Assembly: GCA_019828595.1 (NCBI GenBank)
Contig: JAHQRK010000017.1
Location: forward strand, 496,001-560,000
DNA length: 64,000 nucleotides
From: Aphanomyces cochlioides
Lineage: Eukaryota; Oomycota; Saprolegniomycetes; Saprolegniales; Verrucalvaceae
Reading direction: 5' to 3'
Below the pieces are notes generated by a model, which saw only the letters and a program-made list of their open reading frames with translations, did not search any database and was not told the DNA's origin. Of this stretch, positions 10,418 to 21,100 are shown in pieces (positions within the stretch are counted from its first letter, which is position 1; each line of letters opens with the position of its first letter). The position numbers and the translations under genes were made by a program.

Positions 10418-13400
10418 TGAAACGACGCTGTCAGGAATGGCGTGTTGACGTAACCAGGGGTCCGAAGATAGATGCTTGAGCACATTGAATACCTTGGTGT
10501 ATCCCTTCTTGAGAGGGAGATCAACCAGGAGCTGTTGTAGATGTAGCTTGATCAAAGAGGCAGCATGAATGGCAACTTCCATCGGACTCTTCGCTGTGAG
10601 GTCGGGTCGAAAGGTGCGATCGGCACGTTGGAGCCATATTTGATAATACACGCAGGCTCGGACAATCGGCCAGATCTTCAGATAGCCACGGATGTAGTAT
10701 CCATCGGACGGCTTGGGCGTCTCGTAGAACATTTCCAGACACGTTGACGGAAAGGAACACTCGAGCAGTCGCTGGATTGTCTTGAAGGAATACCAAACAG
10801 ATTGACCATATCCACAAGAGAACAGGAAATGCTCGTACGTCTCATTGACACGACAGAAGACACACGTCGGCTTGGGGTCTTGGTACTGAAACAGATATTG
10901 CATGGCGTTGGCGCGGAGAAGGGTCTTGAAAATGAACTCTCCATATCGAGGGAGAATGTGGTCGGGTTGGAGGAAGGCGGCAAGTTGGGTAAGGCGCTTG
11001 GGGTCTTCGTAAAAGTTGGATGGCAGGTTGAGATGCTTGGTAGGAAGAATGGACGAGCTGACAGCTGGAGAAGCTCTGATCTTAGCCGATTTCGAAGTCG
11101 CAAGCGCCAACAAGATCGGACTCGAGTCAGGGTGAATCATCCAGTGCCATTCCATCCATTCAGAGCTTGGCGTCGGCAAGTGGAACACGGGAGCATCCTC
11201 TTCAGAAACAATCTCAAACAATCGTGATAACTTGGTCACCAAGATTGAGATCCATTGTTTCGTTGGAGGGACAAAATTGGCTTGGCGGCAGGCACGGTTG
11301 ATTTTGTCGAACAAGATCGAAGCTGGCCAAACTCGCTGGCACGGAGTCAACAAATGCGACAACTTCGTGATGTGAAGCGAAGCCAATACATTGGCTTGGT
11401 CTTGCGTCGATGTAGAGCACTGATCGTATAGGTCTTCGAGTCCAGGCAGATACGAGTTGTGCCAAAGGGGAACATCCAAAGATGAGATGTGATTTGGACA
11501 GCCGTACGGAGTCCAGCGGGATTCAAACCAGCTACTCAATAAGGCTTTCCACATTGGAGTGATATTGGGATTCTTGTACAGTTGTCTGATGAATGCAGAA
11601 GAGCCATTTGCCAAGAGGAGATCTCGGGGGGAACCCCATGGATGAAAAGCCTTCTCGAGGAGAGTATAGCCCGGCGTAATCCAGGCGGCCATGGCAGACT
11701 TGTGGGGTGGGGTGGTGATGGCTTGAATGCATCTGATCATGACAGAGCGGTTGTGTTGTTGCCATAAAGCAAGTGCATGGTGCAGGCCTAAGCCACCGGA
11801 CTTCTTCGGCATGAATATGATCTCCTTTTTGATCAAACGGAGGCCATGGACAGAGGAGGATGGGTTGATTTCTTCACCATGCATAAATTGAAGCATGGCC
11901 TTGTCGATCTTTTTGGCCAGGTCTTTGTCGGCAGGGACAAAAGCCAGTTGGTACCATAACACAGGCAGACATATGCTGTGCAGGATAGTGACTTTTCCGG
12001 CCATGGTTCGAGCCTTGTAGAGCCACAAAGACAAGCGAGCCACAAACTTCTCAAACACGTAATTGAAACGTGCCAATGGAGAAAGATTGGGCGCAACCAA
12101 GATACCAAGAGCCTTCACGGGACTGTCGGAAGTAACTTGTAGTGAGGCAAGGTTCCCATTCAACTGGCTGTAGGTCAGAATTTGGGTCTTGTCTACGTTG
12201 AGTCGGAAACCAGACTTGTCGCAAAAGGTTTGAACCAATGCAAGCTGCCGGTGGAGGCACGTCTCATTTGCAGCATAGAGTTGCGAGTCGTCGGCAAAGT
12301 AACTCCCAGTGTGGTAGCGATCCCCACACTTGATGCCATAGTTGGAGTGTTGCCGTAGGAGTTGGCACATCGGTTCCAAAGCGATCACAAACAGAAGTGG
12401 CGACAGTGGATCACCTTGCAACACACCGCGTGAGATGTGAACTGGCTTGGACAAGAAGCCGTTCACCAAGATGCGAGACTTGCGGCCCGAGTACAGTACG
12501 CGAACCATGGCAACAAAGGTTTCGGGAAAGCCATAGTGACGGAGGACGCGGAGCAAGTACGCGTGGTCCACGCGATCAAAAGCTTTCTCAAAGTCAAGCA
12601 GTGCCACCATCGAGGACGGACTGTGTAGTTTGATGTGGTGCAGCATGTCATCCAGTCGTGCAATATTGGTTTGGATATTGCTTCGACGGATAAAGCCTTG
12701 CTGGTCCGGGTGGATGATGTGTCGAATGTGGCGCTGGAGTCGATAAGCCAGAATACTCGTCAGGATTTTCACATCCGTGTTGAGTAGGCTAATGGGCCGA
12801 TAGTTCTTGGCTTGTGACTTGGGGCCTTTCTTGTGCAGCAACACCAGCGTACTGACAAGTTGCATGGGAGTCAAGCGAGGGTGAGAATGGAGCTGGTGTG
12901 TGAATAGCAGCTCCAATACCAACGACCACTTGTGAGGTGCAAGTTTGAGGACTTCGAATGGCAGAGCGTTGGGACCTGGCGCTGAGTTCGAACTGCTGTG
13001 TCGAATAGCATGATAGAACTCGTTGGCGCGCAAGGGAGCCGACAGCTCTTTCTGGGCTTGCTCTGGCAGTTGCTTGTGTCGAGTCAATGGGGTCAGAAAT
13101 GACGACACTTCGTCTCCAGATCGCTGCACCTCGGGAGCTGCAAACAAGTCCTTGTAGTAGTCGACCAGGACGTCAGACATGCCTTGTTGATTGGAGACAA
13201 CATTTCCATTGACATCCACCAACTCTTTGAAGACTGTCTTCTTCAAGGGGGTAGGGACAGGGGACATGAAGTGGAACTTGGACGAGCGCTCTGCTTTGTA
13301 CAAGTGAAGTTGGAACGCCTGGTCTTGACGAAACTGCTTGTCTCGATCTTGCAGCTCGTGAATTTGCTTTTGAAGGTCTCGCACTCGATCCACCAGCACT

Positions 13401-14470
13401 GAATCTTGACGCATGTTGGGGACTTGCAAAAGCGAAGCGATCTCGACAGCTAACTTCTTCAACGGCAGACGTTGTTTCTCCAATCGTTGAGAATGGAATT
13501 CTTTGAGTTGGGAGCGGATATCATTGACCAGCATGTCGTAGGCCTTGGAGATATTGTGGAATGATGGAGACTTGTCCAAAAATCGATCCAGACATCCATG
13601 AACAATCTCGGCCGCTCGTGGTAGACGAAGTAGCCAAGTTGGAGCTTTCCATGATCCAGAGCCATGGCGCAATGTTTGACGCTTTGTGATGATACGACAA
13701 GCCACGTGGTCAGCCTGTGGAACGTGTGGCATGTGCGTCGCCTTCCAATGACGAAGACCCGCCAAGGTGGACGAACAAAAGATGTAGTCAAGTCGGTTGG
13801 TGAGTGTGGGACTTGTGAAGGTTCTTGCCACGGGGTTTTGACGGCGAAACAGATCCACCAGAGACAAACTGTGCATCCATTGTTCCAGTTGAAGGGTGCC
13901 GGCCATGGTGGAGGTACTGGGTCTCAACGAATCCAAATCTTTGTTGAGAGTGCAGTTGAAATCTCCTCCAACAATGTGGAGCGCATGTGGAGGAAAGTCG
14001 CGTGGCAATTCTTCGAAGTAACTTGCTCGTTGTTGGAAGGCTGCCGGCGCATAGATATTGTGGAGAACGACTGTCAGTGGACCCAGAGTACATCGCACTT
14101 GTAGATAACGACCACGAAGCACTGGGTTGTCATGAGGGACTTGAGTGGCGTTCTTCAAAGGAGAGTGAGGATGTATCAACGTAGCCAGACCTCCAGTGGC
14201 TGGCGACGTGGATACTTCAGGGTAAATAGGCTCTTCAAAGAACAAAGAGCCTTCGTGGTTTGTGATGCGTTGCCAATGGAACGCAACACGGTCGTGGAGA
14301 CTTGGCGTGCGGAAACGGGTTTCTTGGATAAAGGAAACGTCGTGAACACTTGATAGTTTGTCGAGGATGTACCGATGACTGTTGGAGAAGCCATTGGTGT
14401 TGAGGGAGATGATTTGTGGGTCCCAGTCCACGAGTTCAGTTGGGACATCGGAGAAGTTGTTGTCAATCAT
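10415..14470 (-). CDS. ORF2 polyprotein of c5: APE endonuclease, reverse transcriptase, CCHC finger (intact)
   Basis: This is an uninterrupted frame of 1351 residues with the same domain order as the reference copy at 18143-22198: endonuclease with QETR, GGDFN and ADH; RT motifs A, B and FADD; C-terminal CX2CX7HX4C. It starts at ATG 14470-14468 (MIDNNF form), 78 nt after the ORF1 stop. Differences from c6 include KSPSFHN and an Asp to Ala change in TFVAMVRV after motif A, outside the catalytic triad. No residue known to be essential is lost, so it could encode an active enzyme. Confidence 0.92.
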   Translation of the reverse strand: MIDNNFSDVPTELVDWDPQIISLNTNGFSNSHRYILDKLSSVHDVSFIQETRFRTPSLHDRVAFHWQRITNHEGSLFFEEPIYPEVSTSPATGGLATLIHPHSPLKNATQVPHDNPVLRGRYLQVRCTLGPLTVVLHNIYAPAAFQQRASYFEELPRDFPPHALHIVGGDFNCTLNKDLDSLRPSTSTMAGTLQLEQWMHSLSLVDLFRRQNPVARTFTSPTLTNRLDYIFCSSTLAGLRHWKATHMPHVPQADHVACRIITKRQTLRHGSGSWKAPTWLLRLPRAAEIVHGCLDRFLDKSPSFHNISKAYDMLVNDIRSQLKEFHSQRLEKQRLPLKKLAVEIASLLQVPNMRQDSVLVDRVRDLQKQIHELQDRDKQFRQDQAFQLHLYKAERSSKFHFMSPVPTPLKKTVFKELVDVNGNVVSNQQGMSDVLVDYYKDLFAAPEVQRSGDEVSSFLTPLTRHKQLPEQAQKELSAPLRANEFYHAIRHSSSNSAPGPNALPFEVLKLAPHKWSLVLELLFTHQLHSHPRLTPMQLVSTLVLLHKKGPKSQAKNYRPISLLNTDVKILTSILAYRLQRHIRHIIHPDQQGFIRRSNIQTNIARLDDMLHHIKLHSPSSMVALLDFEKAFDRVDHAYLLRVLRHYGFPETFVAMVRVLYSGRKSRILVNGFLSKPVHISRGVLQGDPLSPLLFVIALEPMCQLLRQHSNYGIKCGDRYHTGSYFADDSQLYAANETCLHRQLALVQTFCDKSGFRLNVDKTQILTYSQLNGNLASLQVTSDSPVKALGILVAPNLSPLARFNYVFEKFVARLSLWLYKARTMAGKVTILHSICLPVLWYQLAFVPADKDLAKKIDKAMLQFMHGEEINPSSSVHGLRLIKKEIIFMPKKSGGLGLHHALALWQQHNRSVMIRCIQAITTPPHKSAMAAWITPGYTLLEKAFHPWGSPRDLLLANGSSAFIRQLYKNPNITPMWKALLSSWFESRWTPYGCPNHISSLDVPLWHNSYLPGLEDLYDQCSTSTQDQANVLASLHITKLSHLLTPCQRVWPASILFDKINRACRQANFVPPTKQWISILVTKLSRLFEIVSEEDAPVFHLPTPSSEWMEWHWMIHPDSSPILLALATSKSAKIRASPAVSSSILPTKHLNLPSNFYEDPKRLTQLAAFLQPDHILPRYGEFIFKTLLRANAMQYLFQYQDPKPTCVFCRVNETYEHFLFSCGYGQSVWYSFKTIQRLLECSFPSTCLEMFYETPKPSDGYYIRGYLKIWPIVRACVYYQIWLQRADRTFRPDLTAKSPMEVAIHAASLIKLHLQQLLVDLPLKKGYTKVFNVLKHLSSDPWLRQHAIPDSVVS

Positions 14471-14548
14471 CACGAGTACAGATGAAAATGAGTAGAATGG
14501 AGGGGTCAGAGGGGAGGTTGAAATGGATTGAAGCAGGGGATAGAAGCC

Positions 14549-14963
14549 TTAGAGTTGATCGTCCTCCAAATCGAGGGGATCAATTTCGTCGGCGTTCATG
14601 GAGTGGTGAGCTTTGCTGCAGAGCTCGTCGATGTGGTAATTGTTGGTGATGCTTTTGAGCATCGAGATGGCCGACAAGACGGGAGCCGGCAAAGTGAACT
14701 TCTCGAGATTGTCGCTGAAGTTTTCGATCAAAGCAAACAGCGACCAGTCCGTCAAGCAGTTGGTGTCAGGCAATCTTGTTGCTTCTTGGTTCAATAGAAC
14801 AGTCAGTGCCTCCGAGTTTGTGTAGAGGTCTGGGGCCCGATTTGAGAGGAATAAGTCAATCGTAGCAAGTGCAAAGAGGATGCGCTTGATCTCTGGTATG
14901 TCCGTGGTCAATTCTTCCAAGATTTCTGACGGGTGAATCTTGTATTGAGCCATGAAGTTGACG
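14549..14963 (-). pseudogene. ORF1 of c5, C-terminal piece
   Basis: The last part of ORF1, with TAA at 14551-14549, is cut at 14963 by the 5' end of c6. The frame rejoins at 22359 once the 14-bp duplication is counted only once. It carries the LPDTNC and FSDNLEKFT variants. Confidence 0.88.
14950..14963 (+). repeat. Left target-site duplication of c6 (14 bp)
   Basis: CCATGAAGTTGACG in minus-strand ORF1 of c5 abuts the 5' end of c6 and recurs at 22345-22358. Confidence 0.95.
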
Positions 14964-14970
14964 ACTTCCG

Positions 14971-14984
14971 AATTTGCCTCGTAC
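14971..14984 (+). repeat. 5' member of the 14-nt end-to-end complementary pair
   Basis: AATTTGCCTCGTAC, nucleotides 8-21 of the element, is the exact reverse complement of 22279-22292 in the 3' UTR. All six 5' ends visible in the window (c1, c5, c6, c9, c10, c12) carry it unchanged. Confidence 0.85.
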
Positions 14985-15051
14985 CCCTCAAGTCAAGAAG
15001 TTATCAAGTGCCGCCGCGCTCAAAATGTCCAACGCCAACAGCTGTTCCGAG

Positions 15052-15076
15052 CTCCGTGAGACCAACACTCACGGAG
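15052..15076 (+). other. Hairpin 1 in the ORF1 5' region
   Basis: CTCCGTGAG and CTCACGGAG form a 9-bp stem with a 7-nt loop, 27 nt into ORF1. In c12 the left arm has C to T, which still pairs as U-G in RNA. A 10-bp palindrome (AACAGCTGTT, 15037-15046) lies just upstream. Confidence 0.55.
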
Positions 15077-15278
15077 TCACCATCATTCCAGGTATTGTAT
15101 CACCTCACCCACTTTCGTCGTCCAATCAGGATGGCGGAAGTGGTGTGAGTAATGTCTCTACACCTAACCCTAGGGCCGAAGTGGAGGTCGAGTTCGACCC
15201 CAACAGCGTCTCTGGAGACCAATCTGCGTCTCGCTCCCCCAGCGCTTCACCTGGTGCTCCACTCGCCGGAGTTCCAGG

Positions 15279-15313
15279 GGGGGTCAACCTCAGTGGGTCA
15301 GTGGTTGACCCCC
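15279..15313 (+). other. Hairpin 2 in the ORF1 5' region
   Basis: GGGGGTCAACC (15279-15289) and GGTTGACCCCC (15303-15313) are perfect 11-bp arms around a 13-nt loop. c9 and c10 keep at least 10 bp. The stem lies inside coding sequence. Confidence 0.6.
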
Positions 15314-15364
15314 AGACCACTGTCGTTAACTTGTCTAGCGAAGCCCTCACTCAGGAGGGCGAAC

Positions 15365-15427
15365 CACTGGGGCCTTGTGCCTGTGGTGGCTGCTTCCCTG
15401 GACTCCAATTGGAGTCGATCCCCAGTG
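15365..15427 (+). other. Nested inverted repeats: outer 8-bp stem around a 16-bp palindrome
   Basis: CACTGGGG (15365-15372) pairs with CCCCAGTG (15420-15427). Inside it, GACTCCAATTGGAGTC (15401-15416) is a perfect palindrome. All copies that keep this region show both. Confidence 0.55.
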
Positions 15428-15523
15428 AAGGCGGCGAGAAAACGGGGTCCATGCCAGCCCTAGAGGCTACGAGGGCCCCCCCTATGGGCACACCCTGCGG
15501 TTCTGTCTACTTCCCCCCAGGGG

Positions 15524-15535
15524 CCTCTTCGGAGG
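15524..15535 (+). other. UUCG tetraloop-type hairpin in ORF1
   Basis: CCTC-TTCG-GAGG gives a 4-bp stem closed by C-G around UUCG, a well-known very stable RNA tetraloop. It lies in the GC-rich first 850 nt of ORF1 together with the larger hairpins. Confidence 0.5.
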
Positions 15536-18064
15536 GGCGGGGGCGGTATCCCGATTTGGGTTCTCGCCGGAGCAATGGTGTACCCCAGTCACCGTGCTGC
15601 GGGGATGGCATGGATTCCCCTTCTACCCCTGTCACTGGGGGTCTGGCCCCGGCCTTTCTCGTGACCAATGGGACTGAGCCAGCAGCCACCAACCGCGTCG
15701 CCCCCTGTGCTGAGCCTCCTAGAACGGGAGAGGAAGAAGAAAAATCTCAAGAGGACGTGGATATGGTCTCTGGAGACGCCGAGGGGAAGGATTCTACTGA
15801 AACCGAGGCCTTAACCGACGAGGAAAAATACTCAAATTCACTCGGAGTTTGATGGGTCAGGCGACATTAACGGCCAAGCGAAGCCGTGTGATACTTCTGG
15901 AGAAGTTATTCAAGAGGAACAATCGACAAACAATGACAATGACCAGTCAAATCAAGACATTGTCGACAAATCCGTTGCTCAAGGAAATGGCGCTGTTGAT
16001 CCTCCTACCGCGGCAGACAAAATACAAGGCGATCAAGAGCAACAAAACGCTGAAAAGGCCAATCCATGGACGCAAAAGACTCCCGGCAAGGATTCAGCTT
16101 CGTCCAAGAAAGATTCCAAGCAAGGCAATGCTCCCAAAGGCGCGAAACATCGCAACACTGGTGCTCATGCTATTGCCGATGACGATATTGCGCAATGCGA
16201 GGCCATGGCGGACGCATTCTACAAAGACTCTGGTGACATGGACGCCTTCATTGAAAACATTTTGCTCACCCCCCAGTCCCAAGTGTACGAGCTCACAGTC
16301 AAGTTGGGCGAAGGCTACAAGGACTGGTCCGAAAAAGTCATCTGCGATCAATTTGTCAAGGAAAATCCTGGTTCGTTATGGGGCTCCAAATTTCCGAACA
16401 TTTTGATCCACAAGAAGAACCCACAGACCATTGTGATCTCAAGTTACAACTTGTCTACGTGCGTGGAAATGGGAGGCACAACGTTTCGACTTGGTGGCAA
16501 AGACTTCCTGGTTCCCAAATACTCGCGTTATGGCAACAACTACTACGTTACGTTCAACAAGGTCAGTCACCCTTCGATGGCCAAGGCGATTGTCAAGAAA
16601 ATGGCTGCATTGACCAAGTCAGTGATAGCAGCATTCAACCCTACTGCTGGTCAGAACATCAAGTCGCCGCATTTGAGAGTCATTTTCAAGTCGTCTGCGC
16701 CTCCTGCAGTGCTGGTACCAAAATCCGGCGACGCACTACGCGAAATCACCATTACGGATCCGTCGGGTCAGCCTTTTGTCGTCGTGTTTCAGCACAAGAT
16801 CGCTGCTCTGAACAAGACATTGCCTCCGTCGATTGTTTCACGACGTGCAGAGGCCAAGGCTGAAAAAGCGAAGGCAAAAGCGGCCAAGGCAGCGGCAAAA
16901 TCTCCTCCGTCAGGAGAAAAAGAACCTGAACCTGATGGAGACGATCATGATCAAGACCTTGGAACAAATGCGGAAGGCGAGGCCGACTCAACTGAGGCAT
17001 CTGAAGATGGTCAAGATGAACAACCACAGCCAACAGCTCCTTCTCATGGCTCTGATGTCGATATGTCTGGTGACAGCGATCCCCCTAACAACAATGGACA
17101 AGACAAACAACAAGAAGATGTGGAAATGTCTACCAACGAATCGCCCGCTCTTGCTCCACCAAGTGAGCAGCCCAAGAACTCGCTGGACCTTCAATTGGTA
17201 ACGGGCTACCGGTCTGGACCAGCTCCAAAACGTACTTTGCCTTCGTCCCCACGTTTGGATCCCCTGCCGACATCCAACCGTTTTCATATCCTCGAAGAAG
17301 ACGACGTGGAACTCTCGTTTGAAGACTTTGCAGTGCCTCGAATTGTATTGGAAGATTCAAGTGCGCCACGCCCGAAAAAGACCAAAGGCAAAGCGAAGAA
17401 ACAACGACTTAACAAGTCTGCTGCAGCCCACCTCGAATTGGCGAAGAAGATCATTCGAGACAAGAAAGTCGAAGGCAGTATCACCGAATGTCAACGCATT
17501 TTGCGAGATGATCCTCAGCTCGTTGCACATGCTATGTACGCACAAGATGAAGACCTCAGTTTGTTTCAGTCACTTGTTGCAACCAAGACTATTGAGCGCA
17601 AGATGGCTTTGTTAAAAGCTCAAGGCAAGCCTCACAACTACAAACATCACGTCAACTTCATGGCTCAATACAAGATTCACCCGTCAGAAATCTTGGAAGA
17701 ATTGACCACGGACATACCAGAGATCAAGCGCATCCTCTTTGCACTTGCTACGATTGACTTATTCCTCTCAAATCGGGCCCCAGACCTCTACACAAACTCG
17801 GAGGCACTGACTGTTCTATTGAACCAAGAAGCAACAAGATTGCCTGACACCAACTGCTTGACGGACTGGTCGCTGTTTGCTTTGATCGAAAACTTCAGCG
17901 ACAATCTCGAGAAGTTCACTTTGCCGGCTCCCGTCTTGTCGGCCATCTCGATGCTCAAAAGCATCACCAACAATTACCACATCGACGAGCTCTGCAGCAA
18001 AGCTCACCACTCCATGAACGCCGACGAAATTGATCCCCTCGATTTGGAGGACGATCAACTCTAA

Positions 18065-18142
18065 GGCTTCTATCCCCTGCTTCAATCCATTTCAACCTCC
18101 CCTCTGACCCCTCCATTCTACTCATTTTCATCTGTACTCGTG
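18065..18142 (+). promoter_or_regulatory. Pyrimidine-rich ORF1-ORF2 spacer (78 nt)
   Basis: The spacer between the ORF1 stop and the ORF2 ATG is about three-quarters pyrimidine, with runs of C and T and no upstream ATG. Its length is 78 nt in c6, c7 and the other copies I measured. It must allow ORF2 to be translated from a downstream start, by reinitiation, internal entry or a separate mRNA; the sequence does not say which. It is also the target into which c3 was inserted in c2. Confidence 0.6.
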
Positions 18143-21100
18143 ATGATTGACAACAACTTCTCCGATGTCCCAACTGAACTCGTGGACTGGGACCCACAAA
18201 TCATCTCCCTCAACACCAATGGCTTCTCCAACAGCCATCGGTACATCCTCGACAAACTATCAAGTGTTCACGACGTTTCCTTTATCCAAGAAACCCGTTT
18301 CCGCACGCCATGTCTCCACGACCGTGTTGCGTTCCATTGGCAACGCATCACAAACCACGAAGGCTCTTTGTTCTTTGAAGAGCCTATTTACCCTGAAGTA
18401 TCCACGTCGCCAGCCACTGGAGGTCTGGCTACGTTGATACATCCTCACTCTCCTTTGAAGAACGCCACTCAAGTCCCTCATGACAACCCAGTGCTTCGTG
18501 GTCGTTATCTACAAGTGCGATGTACTCTGGGTCCACTGACAGTCGTTCTCCACAATATCTATGCGCCGGCAGCCTTCCAACAACGAGCAAGTTACTTCGA
18601 AGAATTGCCACGCGACTTTCCTCCACATGCGCTCCACATTGTTGGAGGAGATTTCAACTGCACTCTCAACAAAGATTTGGATTCGTTGAGACCCAGTACC
18701 TCCACCATGGCCGGCACCCTTCAACTGGAACAATGGATGCACAGTTTGTCTCTGGTGGATCTGTTTCGCCGTCAAAACCCCGTGGCACGAGCCTTCACAA
18801 GTCCCACACTCACCAACCGACTCGACTACATCTTTTGTTCGTCCACCTTGGCGGGTCTTCGTCATTGGAAGGCGACGCACATGCCACACGTTCCACAGGC
18901 TGACCACGTGGCTTGTCGTATCATCTCAAAGCGTCAAACATTGCGCCATGGCTCTGGATCATGGAAAGCTCCAACTTGGCTACTTCGTCTACCACGAGCG
19001 GCCGAGATTGTTCATGGATGTCTGGATCGATTTTTGGACAAGTCTCCAACATTCCACAATATCTCCAAGGCCTACGACATACTGGTCAATGATATCCGCT
19101 CCCAACTCAAAGAATTCCATTCTCAACGATTGGAGAAACAACGTCTGCCGTTGAAGAAGTTAGCTGTCGAGATCGCTTCGCTTTTGCAAGTCCCCAACAT
19201 GCGTCAAGATTCAGTGCTGGTGGATCGAGTGCGAGACCTTCAAAAGCAAATTCACGAGCTGCAAGATCGAGACAAGCAGTTTCGTCAAGACCAGGCGTTC
19301 CAACTTCACTTGTACAAAGCAGAGCGCTCGTCCAAGTTCCACTTCATGTCCCCTGTCCCTACCCCCTTGAAGAAGACAGTCTTCAAAGAGTTGGTGGATG
19401 TCAATGGAAATGTTGTCTCCAATCAACAAGGCATGTCTGACGTCCTGGTCGACTACTACAAGGACTTGTTTGCAGCTCCCGACGTGCAGCGATCTGGAGA
19501 CGAAGTGTCGTCATTTCTGACCCCATTGACTCGACACAAGCAACTGCCAGAGCAAGCCCAGAAAGAGCTGTCGGCTCCCTTGCGCGCCAACGAGTTCTAT
19601 CATGCTATTCGACACAGCAGTTCGAACTCAGCGCCAGGTCCCAACGCTCTGCCATTCGAAGTCCTCAAACTTGCACCTCACAAGTGGTCGTTGGTATTGG
19701 AGCTGCTATTCACACACCAGCTCCATTCTCACCCTCGCTTGACTCCCATGCAACTTGTCAGTACGCTGGTGTTGCTGCACAAGAAAGGCCCCAAGTCACA
19801 GGCCAAGAACTATCGGCCCATTAGCCTACTCAACACGGATGTGAAAATCCTGACGAGTATTCTGGCTTATCGACTCCAGCGCCACATTCGACACATCATC
19901 CACCCGGACCAGCAAGGCTTTATCCGTCGAAGCAATATCCAAACCAATATTGCACGACTGGATGACATGCTGCACCACATCAAACTACACAGTCCGTCCT
20001 CGATGGTGGCACTGCTTGACTTTGAGAAAGCTTTTGATCGCGTGGACCACGCGTACTTGCTCCGCGTCCTCCGTCACTATGGCTTTCCCGAAACCTTTGT
20101 TGACATGGTTCGCGTACTGTACTCGGGCCGCAAGTCTCGCATCTTGGTGAACGGCTTCTTGTCCAAGCCAGTTCACATCTCACGCGGTGTGTTGCAAGGT
20201 GATCCACTGTCGCCACTTCTGTTTGTGATCGCTTTGGAACCGATGTGCCAACTCCTACGGCAACACTCCAACTATGGCATCAAGTGTGGGGATCGCTACC
20301 ACACTGGGAGTTACTTTGCCGACGACTCGCAACTCTATGCGGCAAATGAGACGTGCCTCCACCGGCAGCTTGCATTGGTTCAAACCTTTTGCGACAAGTC
20401 TGGTTTCCGACTCAACGTAGACAAGACCCAAATTCTGACCTACAGCCAGTTGAATGGGAACCTTGCCTCACTACAAGTTACTTCCGACAGTCCCGTGAAG
20501 GCTCTTGGTATCTTGGTTGCGCCCAATCTTTCTCCATTGGCACGTTTCAATTACGTGTTTGAGAAGTTTGTGGCTCGCTTGTCTTTGTGGCTCTACAAGG
20601 CTCGAACCATGGCCGGAAAAGTCACTATCCTGCACAGCATATGTCTGCCTGTGTTATGGTACCAACTGGCTTTTGTCCCTGCCGACAAAGACCTGGCCAA
20701 AAAGATCGACAAGGCCATGCTTCAATTTATGCATGGTGAAGAAATCAACCCATCCTCCTCTGTCCATGGCCTCCGTTTGATCAAAAAGGAGATCCTATTC
20801 ATGCCGAAGAAGTCCGGTGGCTTAGGCCTGCACCATGCACTTGCTTTATGGCAACAACACAACCGCTCTGTCATGATCAGATGCATTCAAGCCATCACCA
20901 CCCCACCCCGCAAGTCTGCCATGTCCGCCTGGATTACGCCGGGCTATACTCTCCTCGAGAAGGCTTTTCATCCATGGGGTTCCCCCCGAGATCTCCTCTT
21001 GGCAAATGGCTCTTCTGCATTCATCAGACAACTGTACAAGAATCCCAATATCACTCCAATGTGGAAAGCCTTATTGAGTAGCTGGTTTGAATCCCGCTGG

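Larger units (their letters stand above)
15025..18064 (+). pseudogene. ORF1 of c6, one-base insertion
   Basis: ATG at 15025, TAA at 18062-18064; the span is 3040 nt, one more than the intact ORF1 of c12. The extra base is in the A run at 15823-15828 (GAGGAAAAATAC against GAGGGAAATAC), after the acidic stretch and near residue 267. Translation from the true start would end at the TGA at 15850-15852 after about 275 residues. The downstream frame is open again to the normal C-terminus and could start at the ATG at 16205, giving 619 residues with the central domain. Confidence 0.9.
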
